From: Agrocybe praecox
Taxonomy: Eukaryota; Basidiomycota; Agaricomycetes; Agaricales; Agrocybaceae
Direction of reading: 5' to 3'
Assembly (NCBI GenBank): GCA_964017145.1
Contig: OZ024843.1
Location: forward strand, 1,293,001-1,357,000
Length of the DNA: 64,000 nucleotides
The notes beneath the pieces were generated by a model, which saw nothing but the letters and a program-made list of their open reading frames with translations, had not been told where the DNA came from and ran no database searches. How positions within the stretch are numbered: the first letter of the stretch is position 1; each line of letters starts with the position of its first letter. The translations under genes and the position numbers were made by a program. Positions 20,161 to 31,383 of the stretch are shown piece by piece.

Positions 20161-20855
20161 ATGGCCTCTAAAATCATCACCCTCGACGAGCTCCGCGCCA
20201 ACAAGTCAAGAGACAAATTCTATATCCTCATCCACGGCAAGGGTAAGCAACCAATCACAACCGCCGCTTTTCGAATCTCACACCAGTGTCGTGTCTTTTC
20301 CAGTTTACGATGCTACAAAATTCATGGATGAGGTATGTTTTGCTCAACCCAGGTTAATAATGTAAGTAACCAACAAACTTCCAACCATGAATAGCACCCC
20401 GGAGGAGACGAAGTGATCTTAGCCGAAGGTGGTACGTGGCAATGAATTAAATGGTTTATCTACCCCAAAGCCCCCTAATTCCAATGTTTTTTAGGTCAAG
20501 ACGCGACAGAAGCCTTCGAGGACGTCGGCCACTCCGATGAGGCTCGTGCTCTGCTCCCTGCCATGCTCGTTGGCGAGTTTGAGGGTGGGGTTAGTACTTA
20601 TCCGTGTTCCAGGAACGTCACTATGTTTCTAACTCTATAAACCAGTCCGCAAACCTGAAATCAGGTGCTGCAGCTGCTCAAGCCAGTCGTGTGGATGGTG
20701 CCGTCCAACAAGGATCAAAGTTCGTTGCTCTTGCTCCTCCTACTCGACTCTAATAAAGCATTCTGATCGACCTTTACAGTTTCATGTACATCCTTCCCTT
20801 GGGACTCCTCGGAGGCTACTTCGCATGGCGCTTCTACACCACCGGCTCTGCTTGA
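20161..20855 (+). CDS. Cytochrome b5, membrane-anchored
   Basis: Six small exons (20161-20242, 20304-20332, 20395-20431, 20495-20589, 20646-20719, 20780-20855) encode about 130 residues. The heme-binding fold is plain: YDATKFMDEHPGGDEVI carries the first axial histidine in HPGG, and FEDVGHSDEARALL carries the second. The C-terminus has one hydrophobic span (FMYILPLGLLGGYFAWRFY) with a very short tail, giving a tail-anchored ER or outer-mitochondrial protein. It donates electrons to desaturases, sterol enzymes and P450s. Short start-side sequence and HPGG spacing fit the microsomal cytochrome b5 family rather than a fusion enzyme. Confidence 0.94.
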
Positions 20856-21491
20856 ACGCACGATATCTATTCCTTGATGGTTCACGCACCCAAGCCCATT
20901 TACCTCGGCCCCATGTAATACTGATCCTCCCCAGTGGTGCCATTCACCTTTCACCGCTATATACTATTACACATCATACCACTCCGATGCATTATTTACA
21001 CCTTTATTCTATGAAAATCGGAAACCGGAAATATAGACACCTTTTTCTGGCTGTTTCTGAGTGCAACCACCAAAAAAACACGCGAGTCCTCCGCATTCAA
21101 GTAAAAAGAATAGTAGAATTGCGTGCTTTCTAATTTCTGTTTACGATTTCCCCCCAGTTGTATACGTACAGTAGGTCTTCAGATATTCACTTTCTTATAA
21201 GTATTTCCCATCACTGGCGGCTGCGTGTCATCGTTGGGGTCATAAGTATCTACTAAACCCTTCTTATCGGTATTCTTTAGTATGAAGATCGAACAGTACA
21301 CAACTGAATTCACATGTGCCGCTGACCAACGTCAAATGACATGTAAACCCAAAAATGCAACGGAATGCTTCCCATGGTCGAGCCCAGCGCAAGCGCGTGA
21401 AAAGAGGGTTATAGGCCCTATCAAATGGTCAGTCGTGTACAAAATTGAATCAGACTAGAATAGCTCAAAAAACATACTCTATAGCTGTGTA

Positions 21492-21499
21492 AGTGCATA
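21492..21499 (+). promoter_or_regulatory. Possible TATA box (CATATAAAGG context)
   Basis: A TATAAA-type element sits about 55 bases upstream of the ATG at 21551 in otherwise gene-free sequence. Support is positional only. Confidence 0.3.
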
Positions 21500-21550
21500 T
21501 AAAGGACGGACGCACGAAGCTTGACACATTCCTTTCTTCGTAATCCCGTC

Positions 21551-21808
21551 ATGAAAATCCCGGACTACCGAGGCGGAGTGAAAATAATCAGAAGAGAACA
21601 ACCTCCTGGAATATTTGAGTCACCAATATCACACGATCATGATAGACTGCTGATCTGTTTATGCTTCATGAGCGGAAAATATGCGAACACCTACGGTTTT
21701 CATGATCCTCCAGAAAGGGTTGGCCAGTGCCTAACGGAGTATGCAATGTATCGTGGTACGCAGCTTTGTATACAGAGCGTTCAGTCAAGACGCGTTGATG
21801 ACAAGTGA
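21551..21808 (+). CDS. Short hypothetical reading frame
   Basis: An 85-residue frame starts MKIPDYRGGVKIIRREQ; an earlier in-frame ATG exists at 21521. No domain is recognised. A TATA-like element upstream is the only reason to list it. It may equally be chance, or the first exon of a longer gene because GTACGC follows at about 21757. Confidence 0.2.
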   Translation: MKIPDYRGGVKIIRREQPPGIFESPISHDHDRLLICLCFMSGKYANTYGFHDPPERVGQCLTEYAMYRGTQLCIQSVQSRRVDDK

Positions 21809-22113
21809 ATTGAGACGAGAACCTGCAATTGCATGACGTCGTGCGATAATTAAAGCACCAGAAGGTAGTGCTGGAAGCTGCATTTGCGGGCCCGGTCTAA
21901 TTTAGGTCGGAAAGTACGGCGAGCGTTAGTCACTCCGGCGGCGTCAGACAACGGTATGAGCAATTGAGCAGGTTTGAGGTATCTTTGGAAGCCATGCACA
22001 GTGCGGCAGAATCGCATCGAAAAGATGATGATGTCAAGCCCATATACAGTTGGCTTCAATCAATAATATCGGCGGAGCAGGCAGGTATAGAAACCCGGTA
22101 ATAGGACAACAGT

Positions 22114-22135
22114 AAAAAAAAAAAAAAAAAAAAAA
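22114..22135 (+). repeat. A(22) homopolymer
   Basis: Twenty-two consecutive A. It could be a microsatellite or the tail of an old retroposed copy; no element was recognised upstream. Confidence 0.9.
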
Positions 22136-22860
22136 GGGCTGCGAGCTCTTCGTCGGTAAAATCGCCTTCGTTTTTAGCATCCATCATGAACTCTGTTGCT
22201 TCCATCGCAGGTTATCAGTTCACAAGAAAGCCGTATCATCCAAGCTATTCCTTTCGTTGATAGATGTTGGGTCGAGGAGAGCAAAGCGAACACGCAGGCG
22301 TGACTTTAGCATGTGTCCGACTCGAGTGACATCACTATTCTTTCTTGACGGTCATGAACGTTTGAACATTCGCTCTTGATTTCTTTCCTCCCAATGTTAT
22401 AGTGAATGATATGGTTCTTTAATCAATTCTGGACTAGCTTCCTCTTCGCTTCAGGATCGGGCATGATGATGTATATACTGACTTCAAGTTAAGCTCAAGA
22501 GCAACGCATACGACACCGGGACCAGCAGGACGATTGTTTACCGAACTTTTAACCGGCAATGGCATCTAAATCAAGAGCAGGCCACTAGATTGATAAGATT
22601 ACAGTAAGCATTTGGTTCAATATCCAATACGATCCACATAAATCTCAGTCATTATATCACTGGTATCCAATTCTTTCGGCCCTCAGCCAGATTCCCCCAA
22701 CTGTCCCACCCACATTCACTGCACACCTGGGCTAGCCCGCCTAAGAGGATAGGTGTCTAGCACAAGTCTGCAGAAAGCTATGGCGGACTACTCCCAGCCA
22801 TTTGTGGTCTGCATTAAAAGAGTGTCATTAACTTCATTAAGAGGAGGTATACACGGGCGC

Positions 22861-24280
22861 TCACCAAACCTGAATGCCGAGTTGGACAAGACCAGCCTTT
22901 GCTGCTTCGTTCCTTGCAGCTTTCTTCGTACCTCCACGGCCGGAACCGTGGAACACGCCGTCAACTAGGACAGTGACGAACCAAACGGGCGTTGCCTTGG
23001 TGCCTCGTGTCGATGGGGCCACCTGTTTGTCTACCTCGTCGATATAGTTCCATTCAACACTCTTACCCAGTTTCTGCAAGTGCTGGTTGAACAAAGCTAG
23101 GTGCCCTACAGTAGGCATGTTGGCTAGGTCTGTGGGCTCCGGGTGAGGCGATGCTTGCACTGCGATCATTCCTCGCCCGGATATCTGGGCTGGATTGTAC
23201 TGGAGAGGAGGCAAGCCGTGCTGCTCGCGGGCTACTGCATACGCTGCCACGGCATATGGACGGAAGAGGGGGATCACCCATCTCATCACTGCTTCGAGAC
23301 CTTGATCTCTGAACAATCCTCCAATAAAAGACTATAACAAAATTTAGAACGGCATAAAAACAAGACTCCAGTATTGCGAAAAATACCTCGAATACGTTGG
23401 CTAAAAATCGAGTGAGTGATCAGTGCGTTATGTGGATGATTTGGGAGATGAACAACCTCGGATATTCGTAGAAGCACGCAAAGTTATTGCTTGTGCCGGG
23501 TGTAGGAGAAGGTTATCAGGCAGTTTATATTTGACAGAGCTGAGAAAATATCCAAATCAGTGGGATAGGAAGGGAAACACGGGTGATAATCGCACATTTG
23601 GGCCAAAGTGAAATTTGCGACCATCATTGCCCTCACTTTCTACGGAAAATAATAAGCTCAGGCTTTGGTGTTATGATGTTGGAAGAAACAAGTTCTCACA
23701 GTGGCCGGGCCCACTCTCAAGCCAGGGTACATCTCCATCAACAACGTCGTGATACAGGTTTGAAGAACCGAGTCCCCCAAAAGTTCGAGCCTTGAGATAG
23801 TATTATCAACACCTGTGGAATAATTGGCCGTTATTTATCAAATTAGCGCTCACTTTTCATTGTCGGGGCTAAGATCGTTGATGGAGTCTTCAAATAAATG
23901 TGCAGCTCTCGCAAAAAAGCTACGATGTGTGAAAACCTGACGTTCGATGTCCGAATTGTTAATCCGGGGGAGGAGAGGGAAGAGACAGTCATTGATCCCG
24001 AAATCTGGCCTATGATCCAAGACGAGTTTAGGTCGAAGTAGTAGATATAGTTAAGATCTATGTCAGTTATCCTTTCGTTGCTTTAATTCACATCCGCTGC
24101 TCACTTTAGAGTTACAGTCATCTCGGTGATAACAAGTGATTCTTCTGCGGGGGTGGAGAGTGAATGTCCTATATGAGGTACCCGACCGGCGCTTGGGAGG
24201 CTAGGAGGATCGAAAAGAAACTGTAGCTGGCTGAGAAAGGGAAATCGTGTCCTGTGCGTAGGCCAGCTGTTTTTCCACAT
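22861..24280 (-). CDS. RNase III domain plus dsRBD protein with altered catalytic residues
   Basis: Seven inferred exons (24280-24105, 24009-23854, 23790-23700, 23639-23581, 23539-23457, 23400-23387, 23331-22861) sum to 1050 bases, 349 residues. The N-terminus is basic and Ser/Arg-rich (MWKNSWPTHRTRFPF), possibly mitochondrial-targeting. The RNase III fold begins RQVFTHRSFFARAAHLFE, then EKLELLGDSVLQ and ANVFESFIGGLFRDQGLE. Compared with E. coli RNase III, Glu38, Glu41, Asp45 and Glu117 have counterparts. Asp114 is Asn (ANVFE, codon AAC), and Glu65 is missing from RVGPATKVR. A double-stranded-RNA-binding domain closes the protein (HLALFNQHLQKLGK, FHGSGRGGTKKAARNEAA). It could be a weak or dead nuclease, or a relative of mitochondrial ribosomal protein mL44 (yeast MRPL3), which shares this layout. 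Too short for Dicer. Confidence 0.85.
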
Positions 24281-24888
24281 GCCTCTTCCCTCTTAAGACT
24301 TGAGCCACCTCCTGTCATCAATTCAAGCACAACTTGAACTCCGCGTCAAAAGTTTTGAATTACAGCCACCTGTAATGTTTTTTTTAAATCACGAAATAGT
24401 TGCCAAAAATAGTACGAAGTTGTTCCGCGTGCCACAGGGTCTGAGCATTTCATTTTGCGGCATTTCGTCGAGTGTGAAAATCTTGATTTATGTTTTCGTC
24501 ATGTTCTCGCGCCTTCACATCAGTCATAGGAATTCAGTAAATCCAAACGTTATGGTCCAATTCGTGGGGTACTAGTACTTATGGTTGAACCTGAAAGAGC
24601 ATGCTATGCTATCGGTGTTCAAAACACCATCTATCATACATCAGTTCCTCGAACGTGATATGTACATGACAGCCAATTTTAATGTAAAGATGATCAGTAC
24701 AGTTTACTTCGCAAAAGATTGTACTTAGATTGATTTCCGACACGAGGCGCTTCAGATCTTGTGTAGTAAAAGGGGTATATCATTCAATATCTTCTTGCCA
24801 AAATGGTTGCTGTTTCAACAACCGTTCTTCTTTGGCTACTTCGGATGGCCATCGAGCAAGACGATTTATGTGTCGCGCTGAATGTAAA
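24281..24888. other. Intergenic
   Basis: Upstream region of the RNase III gene and 3' flank of the next MYND gene. The plus-strand open frame here (about 90 codons) has no recognisable features. Confidence 0.5.
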
Positions 24889-26562
24889 TTAGGAACCAGG
24901 TGAAATGTTAAACACGTCCAACTCACGTTTAGCGCCCCTTCCTGGTGCGCTCAATTGCTCGATGACCTCAGCATAGTCATCATACCCTGGTGTCCATTCC
25001 GTCCCGTCGGGCATTGGATACAATCTGGCATCGGCCAGATATTTATACCAATCTTCAATGAGTTGTAAATCTTCTTCCGACACATTGGATGCTTTCAAGA
25101 GAGCGACGAGGCGATCCTTGGTGGGCACTGCCAGGAATTGCGCCAAGGATTGTTTACTCCCTTTATTCGTCCAAGCGTTGGCACATTCAAAGAAGCCATC
25201 CGCGCCTCCTCCTTTTTCCAGAACATTTCTGAGTGCCCGGCAAACCTTTTTGTGCGGGTACTTCTCTTCCTTCCAGGATTTCGTCTGACACTCGCGGCCA
25301 CAGTATGAGACGACAGCACAGCTTCCACAGCGTTGGAAGTCTCTCCCAACACTTTGCATGGAGTTAAGACAGCCGTAGGCAGAACACCTTCCTTCTTTAC
25401 GGTAGTCCACAATTGTGAATACCACCGTTTCGACAAGTTCCCTGCAAGATGCTGGTGGAGGGAAAAATGTCGAATCCGCCCAAACAACATCTGGATGGAC
25501 GGGCATGTCAGGCCTTGGCGGCAAGTGCATATGAAAGAACCTATAAAAGTCTGGCACAAAGAGCATTAACTTGCTGTTTTGTGTTTCATCCAGACGACCT
25601 CGTAAAGGCATCTTGGGGTCCTTATCGAGGTAATACATCATAGAGCAGACTTGCATTGCTTTGGTTTCAAACCCTCGCAATAGAGCGGCCTTGCAATCCT
25701 GGCCACCAGCATCGTCTGAACAAATCTTGAAGTAAGAGATGACATCGAGTAGATGATCATGAAACCTATGGGCAGCGCGCTCTTTAGTTTGTTGATCATT
25801 TGTCAAAATGTCGGACATGGTATCGTCGACAAGTTTCCTGGATGATTGAACGACGATGTCGGTGACTTGATATTTGATTATACTGGGAATCAGAATCGAT
25901 TTGCACATACGGAGAACGAGAGCTGTTGAATGGAAGATAGTACTAACTGGAACGAAGCGGTACCATTGGATCATCGTTTGGACAAAATTATCTGGGCCAT
26001 ATGGAATAAGGTCTGTATAAGAAAGCGGCCATGAAGTTGAGGTTCCCTTCGCTGCCGACTTCACACCAACGTTTTCGTTGACGATCGCATTGAAGGTGCT
26101 GAATATACTGACGAACAACGCGCACCTCTTCCAATTGAAGGCCTCGGGGTCGAGTTTCTGGTTTCTGAATATCGATTCAACAGAAGGTGCGTGCATTATT
26201 CCCATTGTGTGGTATTCATCGACCTTGGATTGCCCATCCATCTTGCAGGAACATACCGAAAGACGCGCAAGCAACCTTTCTAATTGTTTGTCCGTGCGCT
26301 TCAAAAGAAGAAACGCCATTACCCCATTCCAGAAATCGGGAGACTTGGGTCCGGCAGGTCCTGATTTCTTCATGACCGATGGCAGATTCGTGCCCTGTTC
26401 GGTAACGACATATTGTGAGAAGGCTCCATCTAAACAGGCACCGCAATGTTTGGGGTTGAAGGGATCGCGGACGGACGAGAGGATAAATTCTTGGGCACAT
26501 TTTTTCACGGATTCACTTTCTTGTGTTTTCAGAAACGGTGCTCCAGCTCTTTTAGATGGCAT
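24889..26562 (-). CDS. MYND zinc-finger protein, large
   Basis: An uninterrupted frame of 557 residues. A MYND finger lies at about residues 395-440: CSAYGC, CGSC, SYCGRECQ, HKKVC, with paired ligands. The ~390 residues before it are helical in composition and unrecognised (AQEFILSSVRDPFNPKHCG near the start). The ~110 after it include LAQFLAVPTKDRLVALLK. Unlike the 3.2-6.4 kb cluster, the finger is near the C-terminus, so this is a different subfamily and not a tandem copy. MYND fingers bind proline-rich partners; no enzymatic domain is visible. Confidence 0.85.
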   Translation of the reverse strand: MPSKRAGAPFLKTQESESVKKCAQEFILSSVRDPFNPKHCGACLDGAFSQYVVTEQGTNLPSVMKKSGPAGPKSPDFWNGVMAFLLLKRTDKQLERLLARLSVCSCKMDGQSKVDEYHTMGIMHAPSVESIFRNQKLDPEAFNWKRCALFVSIFSTFNAIVNENVGVKSAAKGTSTSWPLSYTDLIPYGPDNFVQTMIQWYRFVPVSTIFHSTALVLRMCKSILIPSIIKYQVTDIVVQSSRKLVDDTMSDILTNDQQTKERAAHRFHDHLLDVISYFKICSDDAGGQDCKAALLRGFETKAMQVCSMMYYLDKDPKMPLRGRLDETQNSKLMLFVPDFYRFFHMHLPPRPDMPVHPDVVWADSTFFPPPASCRELVETVVFTIVDYRKEGRCSAYGCLNSMQSVGRDFQRCGSCAVVSYCGRECQTKSWKEEKYPHKKVCRALRNVLEKGGGADGFFECANAWTNKGSKQSLAQFLAVPTKDRLVALLKASNVSEEDLQLIEDWYKYLADARLYPMPDGTEWTPGYDDYAEVIEQLSAPGRGAKRELDVFNISPGS

Positions 26563-27151
26563 ATTTTGGCTGATCCGACCTTAGAGATATGTATGTATCC
26601 GGCTGGGTTTTGATTGCGCTAAATGCAAGAGATCGCCGCGATGATGAATCCGTTCATAACATCCAGGAGTTGGTTTGTGTGCCCTTGATTCCGTTCAAGA
26701 AGAAACGTGCATGTTGACAGGCGTCCGCTCATCTTTCTCACAAATAATGTTGCGAGAGACAATCGGCAGCAATTTCGGCAAGAATCGGCAAGACGGCATT
26801 TGCTGCTATTTACGTACTCGTCGTGAGCGTCATATCACTCCTTCACAAGTAGGTCTCTTAAGCTTGATCACTGGCCTTTCTCGTCAACGGTGCTGGTACG
26901 CGTTTTTTCCCTTTAATTCTGTGAAGGAATCGAGCTAAGTGCTTTCCCATAGGTTATCTTCCCACTGTACCCGTTTCAACGACAGCGGGCCGTCGAAGCT
27001 CACAAGGTCCAACTTGAAATACAACTTTCTTTCCCGGTTGAGCGTGTGCCGGATGCATTTATCCACTGTTCTCTGCATTTCTGCTTCCTGCTCTCTTTCA
27101 AGTCGCATCGCTATCCATCTTGTTCGAAGAAAACAGCCTATATTTGCAAGA
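26563..27151. other. Divergent promoter region
   Basis: Lies between a minus-strand MYND gene and plus-strand SSADH. No gene is seen. Confidence 0.5.
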
Positions 27152-29372
27152 ATGGCCAGCTCTCAAGTTTCCGTGGTCAGTCGCGACTGTTCTGCACTCA
27201 GGGGCCCCAGGTTGATGTGTGAACCTGCAGTTTGGCTTGAACGATCCCAGCTTGATAAAATTTCAAGGCCTAATCGATGGGAAATGGGTAGATGCGAAGA
27301 GTGGTGACAAGATCGTTGTAACTAGTGAGTGCACTGGATCCTTAACAATGCTCCTCGCTCAACGAGCTCCTTTGTAGACCCAGCTACCAACGAAGAGCTT
27401 GGGAGTGTGCCGGAAATGGGCTTAGCCGAAACGAAAGAAGCTATTGATGCAGCATCAAAAGCCTTCCCAGCATGGAGCAGAAGTACTGCAAAGGTGCGTT
27501 TTGTAGGCTATCGCTACTCTCATCGGGCAAATTCAACTGACTTTCTGCCTGCATTAGTACCGTCATGACCTTCTACTCAAATTCTTCGCCCTTATGCAAC
27601 AGCACCACGATGATTTGAGTCGGCTTATTGTACGTTTCCCAAACGTTTCCTCCCTGACGTCATAAGCAACGCTAACAACCTTGATTTTGTTGCTCAGACA
27701 CTTGAAAATGGAAAGACACTCACAGAAGCTAAAGTAAGCATCTTTACCACTCCAATGATCAGAGAGATGTCTTTAACGCGAATCTCGAAATCCAGGGCGA
27801 AAATGCCTACAGTGCGTCCTTTCTTGAAGTGAGTTAAATGTATTTTTGTTTTTGTCGTTTATTTATCAATCTTGCGCAGTGGTTTGGTAAGTCACGGTCA
27901 ATCATTCCCCCGCCGAAACATGTATAATTTTCAAAAATTTCATTAGCTGAAGAAGCCGTCCGAACATATGGAGGTTCGTTTGAAACTTGCCCTAGTAGTT
28001 CGTAATAATTACTCACGTATCAACAGAACAAATACCTTCCGCCATACCTGGGGTTCGCAACATCGTGATAAAACAGCCAATCGGTAACTCTATAGATCTT
28101 GATGCGTTTCGTGCTTATTAACTGACGGTAATGGTTTAGGTGTCGTGTATGTTTCCAAAGTCAAAATGAACACCTTTATCTTTCTGATATATGTATAGTT
28201 CAATTCTGACCCCGTGGAACTTCCCATCGGCCATGATAACACGCAAGCTCGGTGCAGCTTTGGCGGCAGGATGTACCGCTGTAATCAAACCGCCTCCTGA
28301 GACACCTTTTTCTTCTCTCGCCCTCGCAGAGGTAGGATTCCTCTTTCCAAACTGCACGCAAAGTTCTGACGACGTGTACGCAGTTGGCGAATCGCGCGGG
28401 AATACCCGATGGTGTCATTAATGTTGTCACAACCCAGAAGAATGTTATTGAAGTTGGAAAGGAAATGTGCGAAAATAAAATCGTCAAGAAAGTCAGCTTC
28501 ACTGGATCGACACCTGTTGCAAAATTATTATATGGTTTAGCTTCTAGCACTCTGAAGAAGTGGGTTGTTTTTTTCATACACTCTATACAATCTCTAATAA
28601 AGTATTCTATTAGGGTGTCTTTGGAAGCTGGAGGAAATGCGCCATTCATTGTTTTCGATGACGCTAACATCGACGATGCTGTTGAAGGTATGCAAAATCA
28701 CTATTTATATATACTCTTATATCCTGACATGCTAGTATCACAGCTGCCCTTATCTGCAAATTCAGAGGAAGCGGTCAGACCTGCGTCTGTGCCAATCGTA
28801 TCTACGTCCAATCATCCATCTACGCCGAATTCGCCTCTCGTCTCGCTGAACGCGTCGCTAAATTCAAAGTCGGAAACGGCCTGGAAGAAGGGGTTACACA
28901 TGGACCTCTCATCCACATTCGCGCGGTCGATAAAGTCGAGCGCCACGTAAATGATGCTGTCGAGAAGGGAGCCCAGGTTCTAGTTGGCGGCAAACGCATT
29001 CCCAACACCAGCTTTTTCACTCCTACTGTTTTATCCGATGTGCCAGCGAATGCTGCGATCAATCAGGAAGAGACATTCGGTCCTCTTGCTGCTCTTTGCA
29101 AGTTCGAGACTGAGGAAGAAGTCATCAAGCTTGCGAATAATACGGATGTTGGTCTTGCGGGATATTTCTTCTCCAGGGATATCGGTCGCGTTTGGCGAGT
29201 TGCAGAGAGGCTGGAGGTCGGAATGGTTGGCGCAAACACTGGTCTCATTAGTCAGGCAGTCATTCCTTTCGGCGGTGTCAAGGAAAGTGGACTTGGACGA
29301 GAAGGTGGTCCTCACGCAATTGACGAGTACATGACCGAAAAATTGATCGTGTTCGGAGGGCTAAACTTCTGA
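27152..29372 (+). CDS. Succinate-semialdehyde dehydrogenase, NAD(P)+
   Basis: An aldehyde dehydrogenase with about ten exons. Early exons give [19 protein letters not shown] and [19 protein letters not shown]. The coenzyme-binding part has [13 protein letters not shown] and [15 protein letters not shown]. The general-base glutamate is in [10 protein letters not shown] and the nucleophilic cysteine is in [15 protein letters not shown]. The C-terminus has [25 protein letters not shown] and a good stop after IVFGGLNF. The [10 protein letters not shown] block and [15 protein letters not shown] are characteristic of succinate-semialdehyde dehydrogenases (yeast Uga2, bacterial GabD), the last step of the GABA shunt. 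The first exon is short (MASSQVS) and its donor is uncertain. The paired Cys around the active site is the redox-sensitive pair known from the family. Confidence 0.92.
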
Positions 29373-29541
29373 GTGCCCTTTTGCCATGGATTTTGTATAA
29401 CTACTGTTGTCGTTTTTCTTTTGAAACTTTGTGTAAAAATATGTAAACACCAATGTATGTTTTCACCCGTTGATCTTTTCTTCGTGTATAACAAACAGAA
29501 TTACACTTTACATCTGGGTAACAAAAAATGCTGATCCCTGT

Positions 29542-30850
29542 TTAGAGTTTGGCTAGGGAGACTGGTCCTTCCTCCTTGACATCGTTGACGAGGGTGCCTA
29601 TGCCATTCCCAACCCAGACAGACATTTTATCGCCATCTTTGAGATAAACGGGGGGATTCTTAACAAAACCGACTCCTTTTGGTGTACCGGTCAAGATGAT
29701 ACTTCCAGGTTCCAAGGTAGTACCTTGAGACAGGAAGGCAATAGTTTGGCGCACATTGAAGATTTGTTCACTGAGATATGTATTATTTAGTCACACCACG
29801 ATATAGAACAGAGTCGATACACTTACGCAGTAGTGCCATCCTGGACAACTGCGTTATTGACTGTTGTCTTTAAGAGCACGTTCTGAGGATCAGGGATCAC
29901 TTTGTTGGACACAAGGCAAGGTCCCAATGGATTTGTATTGTCTGAAATCACGATTAGAATTTTCAATGATTGAAATGCTACCCAAGAGACCCACCGAAAC
30001 TTTTGGAGAAGCCCCATTGGGAGACAGCGAGTTGGTGCTTGCGGAATGATACCTAAGGCAATATCAGTTTATTTTCAGTGAAAAGATGGCATATGGCAAC
30101 GAACATCGTTTGCTCCAGTGTAACCGAGGACATAATCCAAGGCGTCTGCTTCGGAGACATCCCTTGCAGCTTTACCAATGACAATGACGAGCTCTACTTC
30201 ATAGTCTGGAAGAACGTCTTTTGGTGGCTGAGCTACTCGTGGGATGACGACTGGCGCGAGGGGACCGATAAGGGATGTGACTGGCTTATAGAAAAGAATC
30301 GGGAAACTAGAATAACGGTCCGGTCAATACCGTTTCATTTGTAATTTTGTCTGATATTTACGCAGGTTTCGCCATTTTTGCTTCAGCCTGTTAGTTGTGA
30401 TAAGTATACGATACCACTTCGAGAGAAGTCGGCACTCACAGCGTGATCGGAGTAGTTTAATCCTAAGCATCGAACAACCTTGATTTCTTCATTTGACAAA
30501 GGGCTGAGCAATCGGGAAACAGTCAAAACTCTTTTGGAGACACTAGCTGCAGGGTCCAAAGCTGAACCGATGATTTCGTAGGCTTTGATTGTTTCGCCCT
30601 GAAATGCAGCAAGGCCGACTATAGCACATACTCTTAGCTTGTAAAGACTTTCCATGTTTAACAAGGAGTTTATACTGACCGTCAAGATTGGGATCTATTG
30701 GTTCTCCGATATGGACTCTAGCAGTCTCTGCGGCGACGAAACGGATGAGCCGCGTCCATTGCTACCAAGGGGCGGGAATTATGAGTGCGCCTTGAAGCGG
30801 AATATTTGCAATCCAACAGTTTTTCAACTCACTGTCGTAATAGGAGACAT
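29542..30850 (-). CDS. Fumarylacetoacetate hydrolase family protein
   Basis: Start MSPITT is spliced to QWTRLIRFVAAETARVHIGEP, the usual beginning of fungal FAH-family proteins. The next exons read VGLAAFQGETIKAYEI, NEEIKVVRCLGLNYSDHA, and KPVTSLIGPLAPVVIP. The metal-binding core is visible as DYEVELVIVIGKAARDV (two acidic ligands) and GYTGANDV. The C-terminal part has LGPCLVSNKVIPDPQN, TLEPGSIILTGTPKGVG and DVKEEGP. These are the hallmarks of FAHD1/FAHD2-type hydrolases or decarboxylases acting on beta-diketo acids such as oxaloacetate or acylpyruvates. The precise substrate cannot be read from the sequence. It is convergent with SSADH, only ~170 bases apart. Exon joints near 29950 and 30380 are approximate. 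Confidence 0.88.
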
Positions 30851-31383
30851 AATAATCAGTAGCGAATTGGGTTATTAGCCGGAATTTCTGCAGCTATATC
30901 ACGATGGTAAAGTGTACCGTGCACCCCCAACGAAAAGTTCGAGAGAAAGCGGAGAGAGAGACCTGAGAACACACCCGCCATAAACTTTGTTCCTAATCTC
31001 CGCAGGTGAGAAACAAAACGCCGAGATTTGAACGAATAAGGGACACATCAGTCCGGGCAGGAGAAGTGTACTCCGTCTTTCTGATAGAGTTATATTTGTG
31101 GCCGCCAGCGTGTGTAATGATATCTCGCGCAAGATTTGACCTGGACATTGACAACAACATCGGACTTGATAAGCTCGTTCGGCATGCTGTCATCGGAGTT
31201 AAACTGAGCTAGAAATTATGTTTTACACATTTGTCGCGATCACGTGCGCCAAGCGCGTTCCAAATTTGGAACCGAGAAACACAAGGCAGATCCAAACATC
31301 CTGGTCAACCACAACGCCCCCTAACCACGTTTTCCCCTTGATATAACCATATACCACGTTCTTTTGAAGATACCCAACGAATA
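30851..31383. other. Divergent promoter region between FAH-family gene and CDC14
   Basis: No gene is supported. It should contain both promoters. Confidence 0.5.

Larger units (their letters stand above)
20856..22860. other. Two-kilobase stretch without a confident gene
   Basis: Contains a weak short reading frame with a TATA box (21551-21808), a long A-run (22114-22135) and, on the minus strand near 22190-22470, short coding-like pieces (PDPEAKRKLVQN, HMLKSRLRVRFALLDP, EFMMDAKNEGDFTDEELA) in changing frames. None could be joined into a convincing protein. Confidence 0.5.

Noticed and set aside
22861..24280. Calling the RNase III gene a Dicer
   Set aside because: Only one RNase III domain and one dsRBD in 349 residues; no helicase or PAZ.
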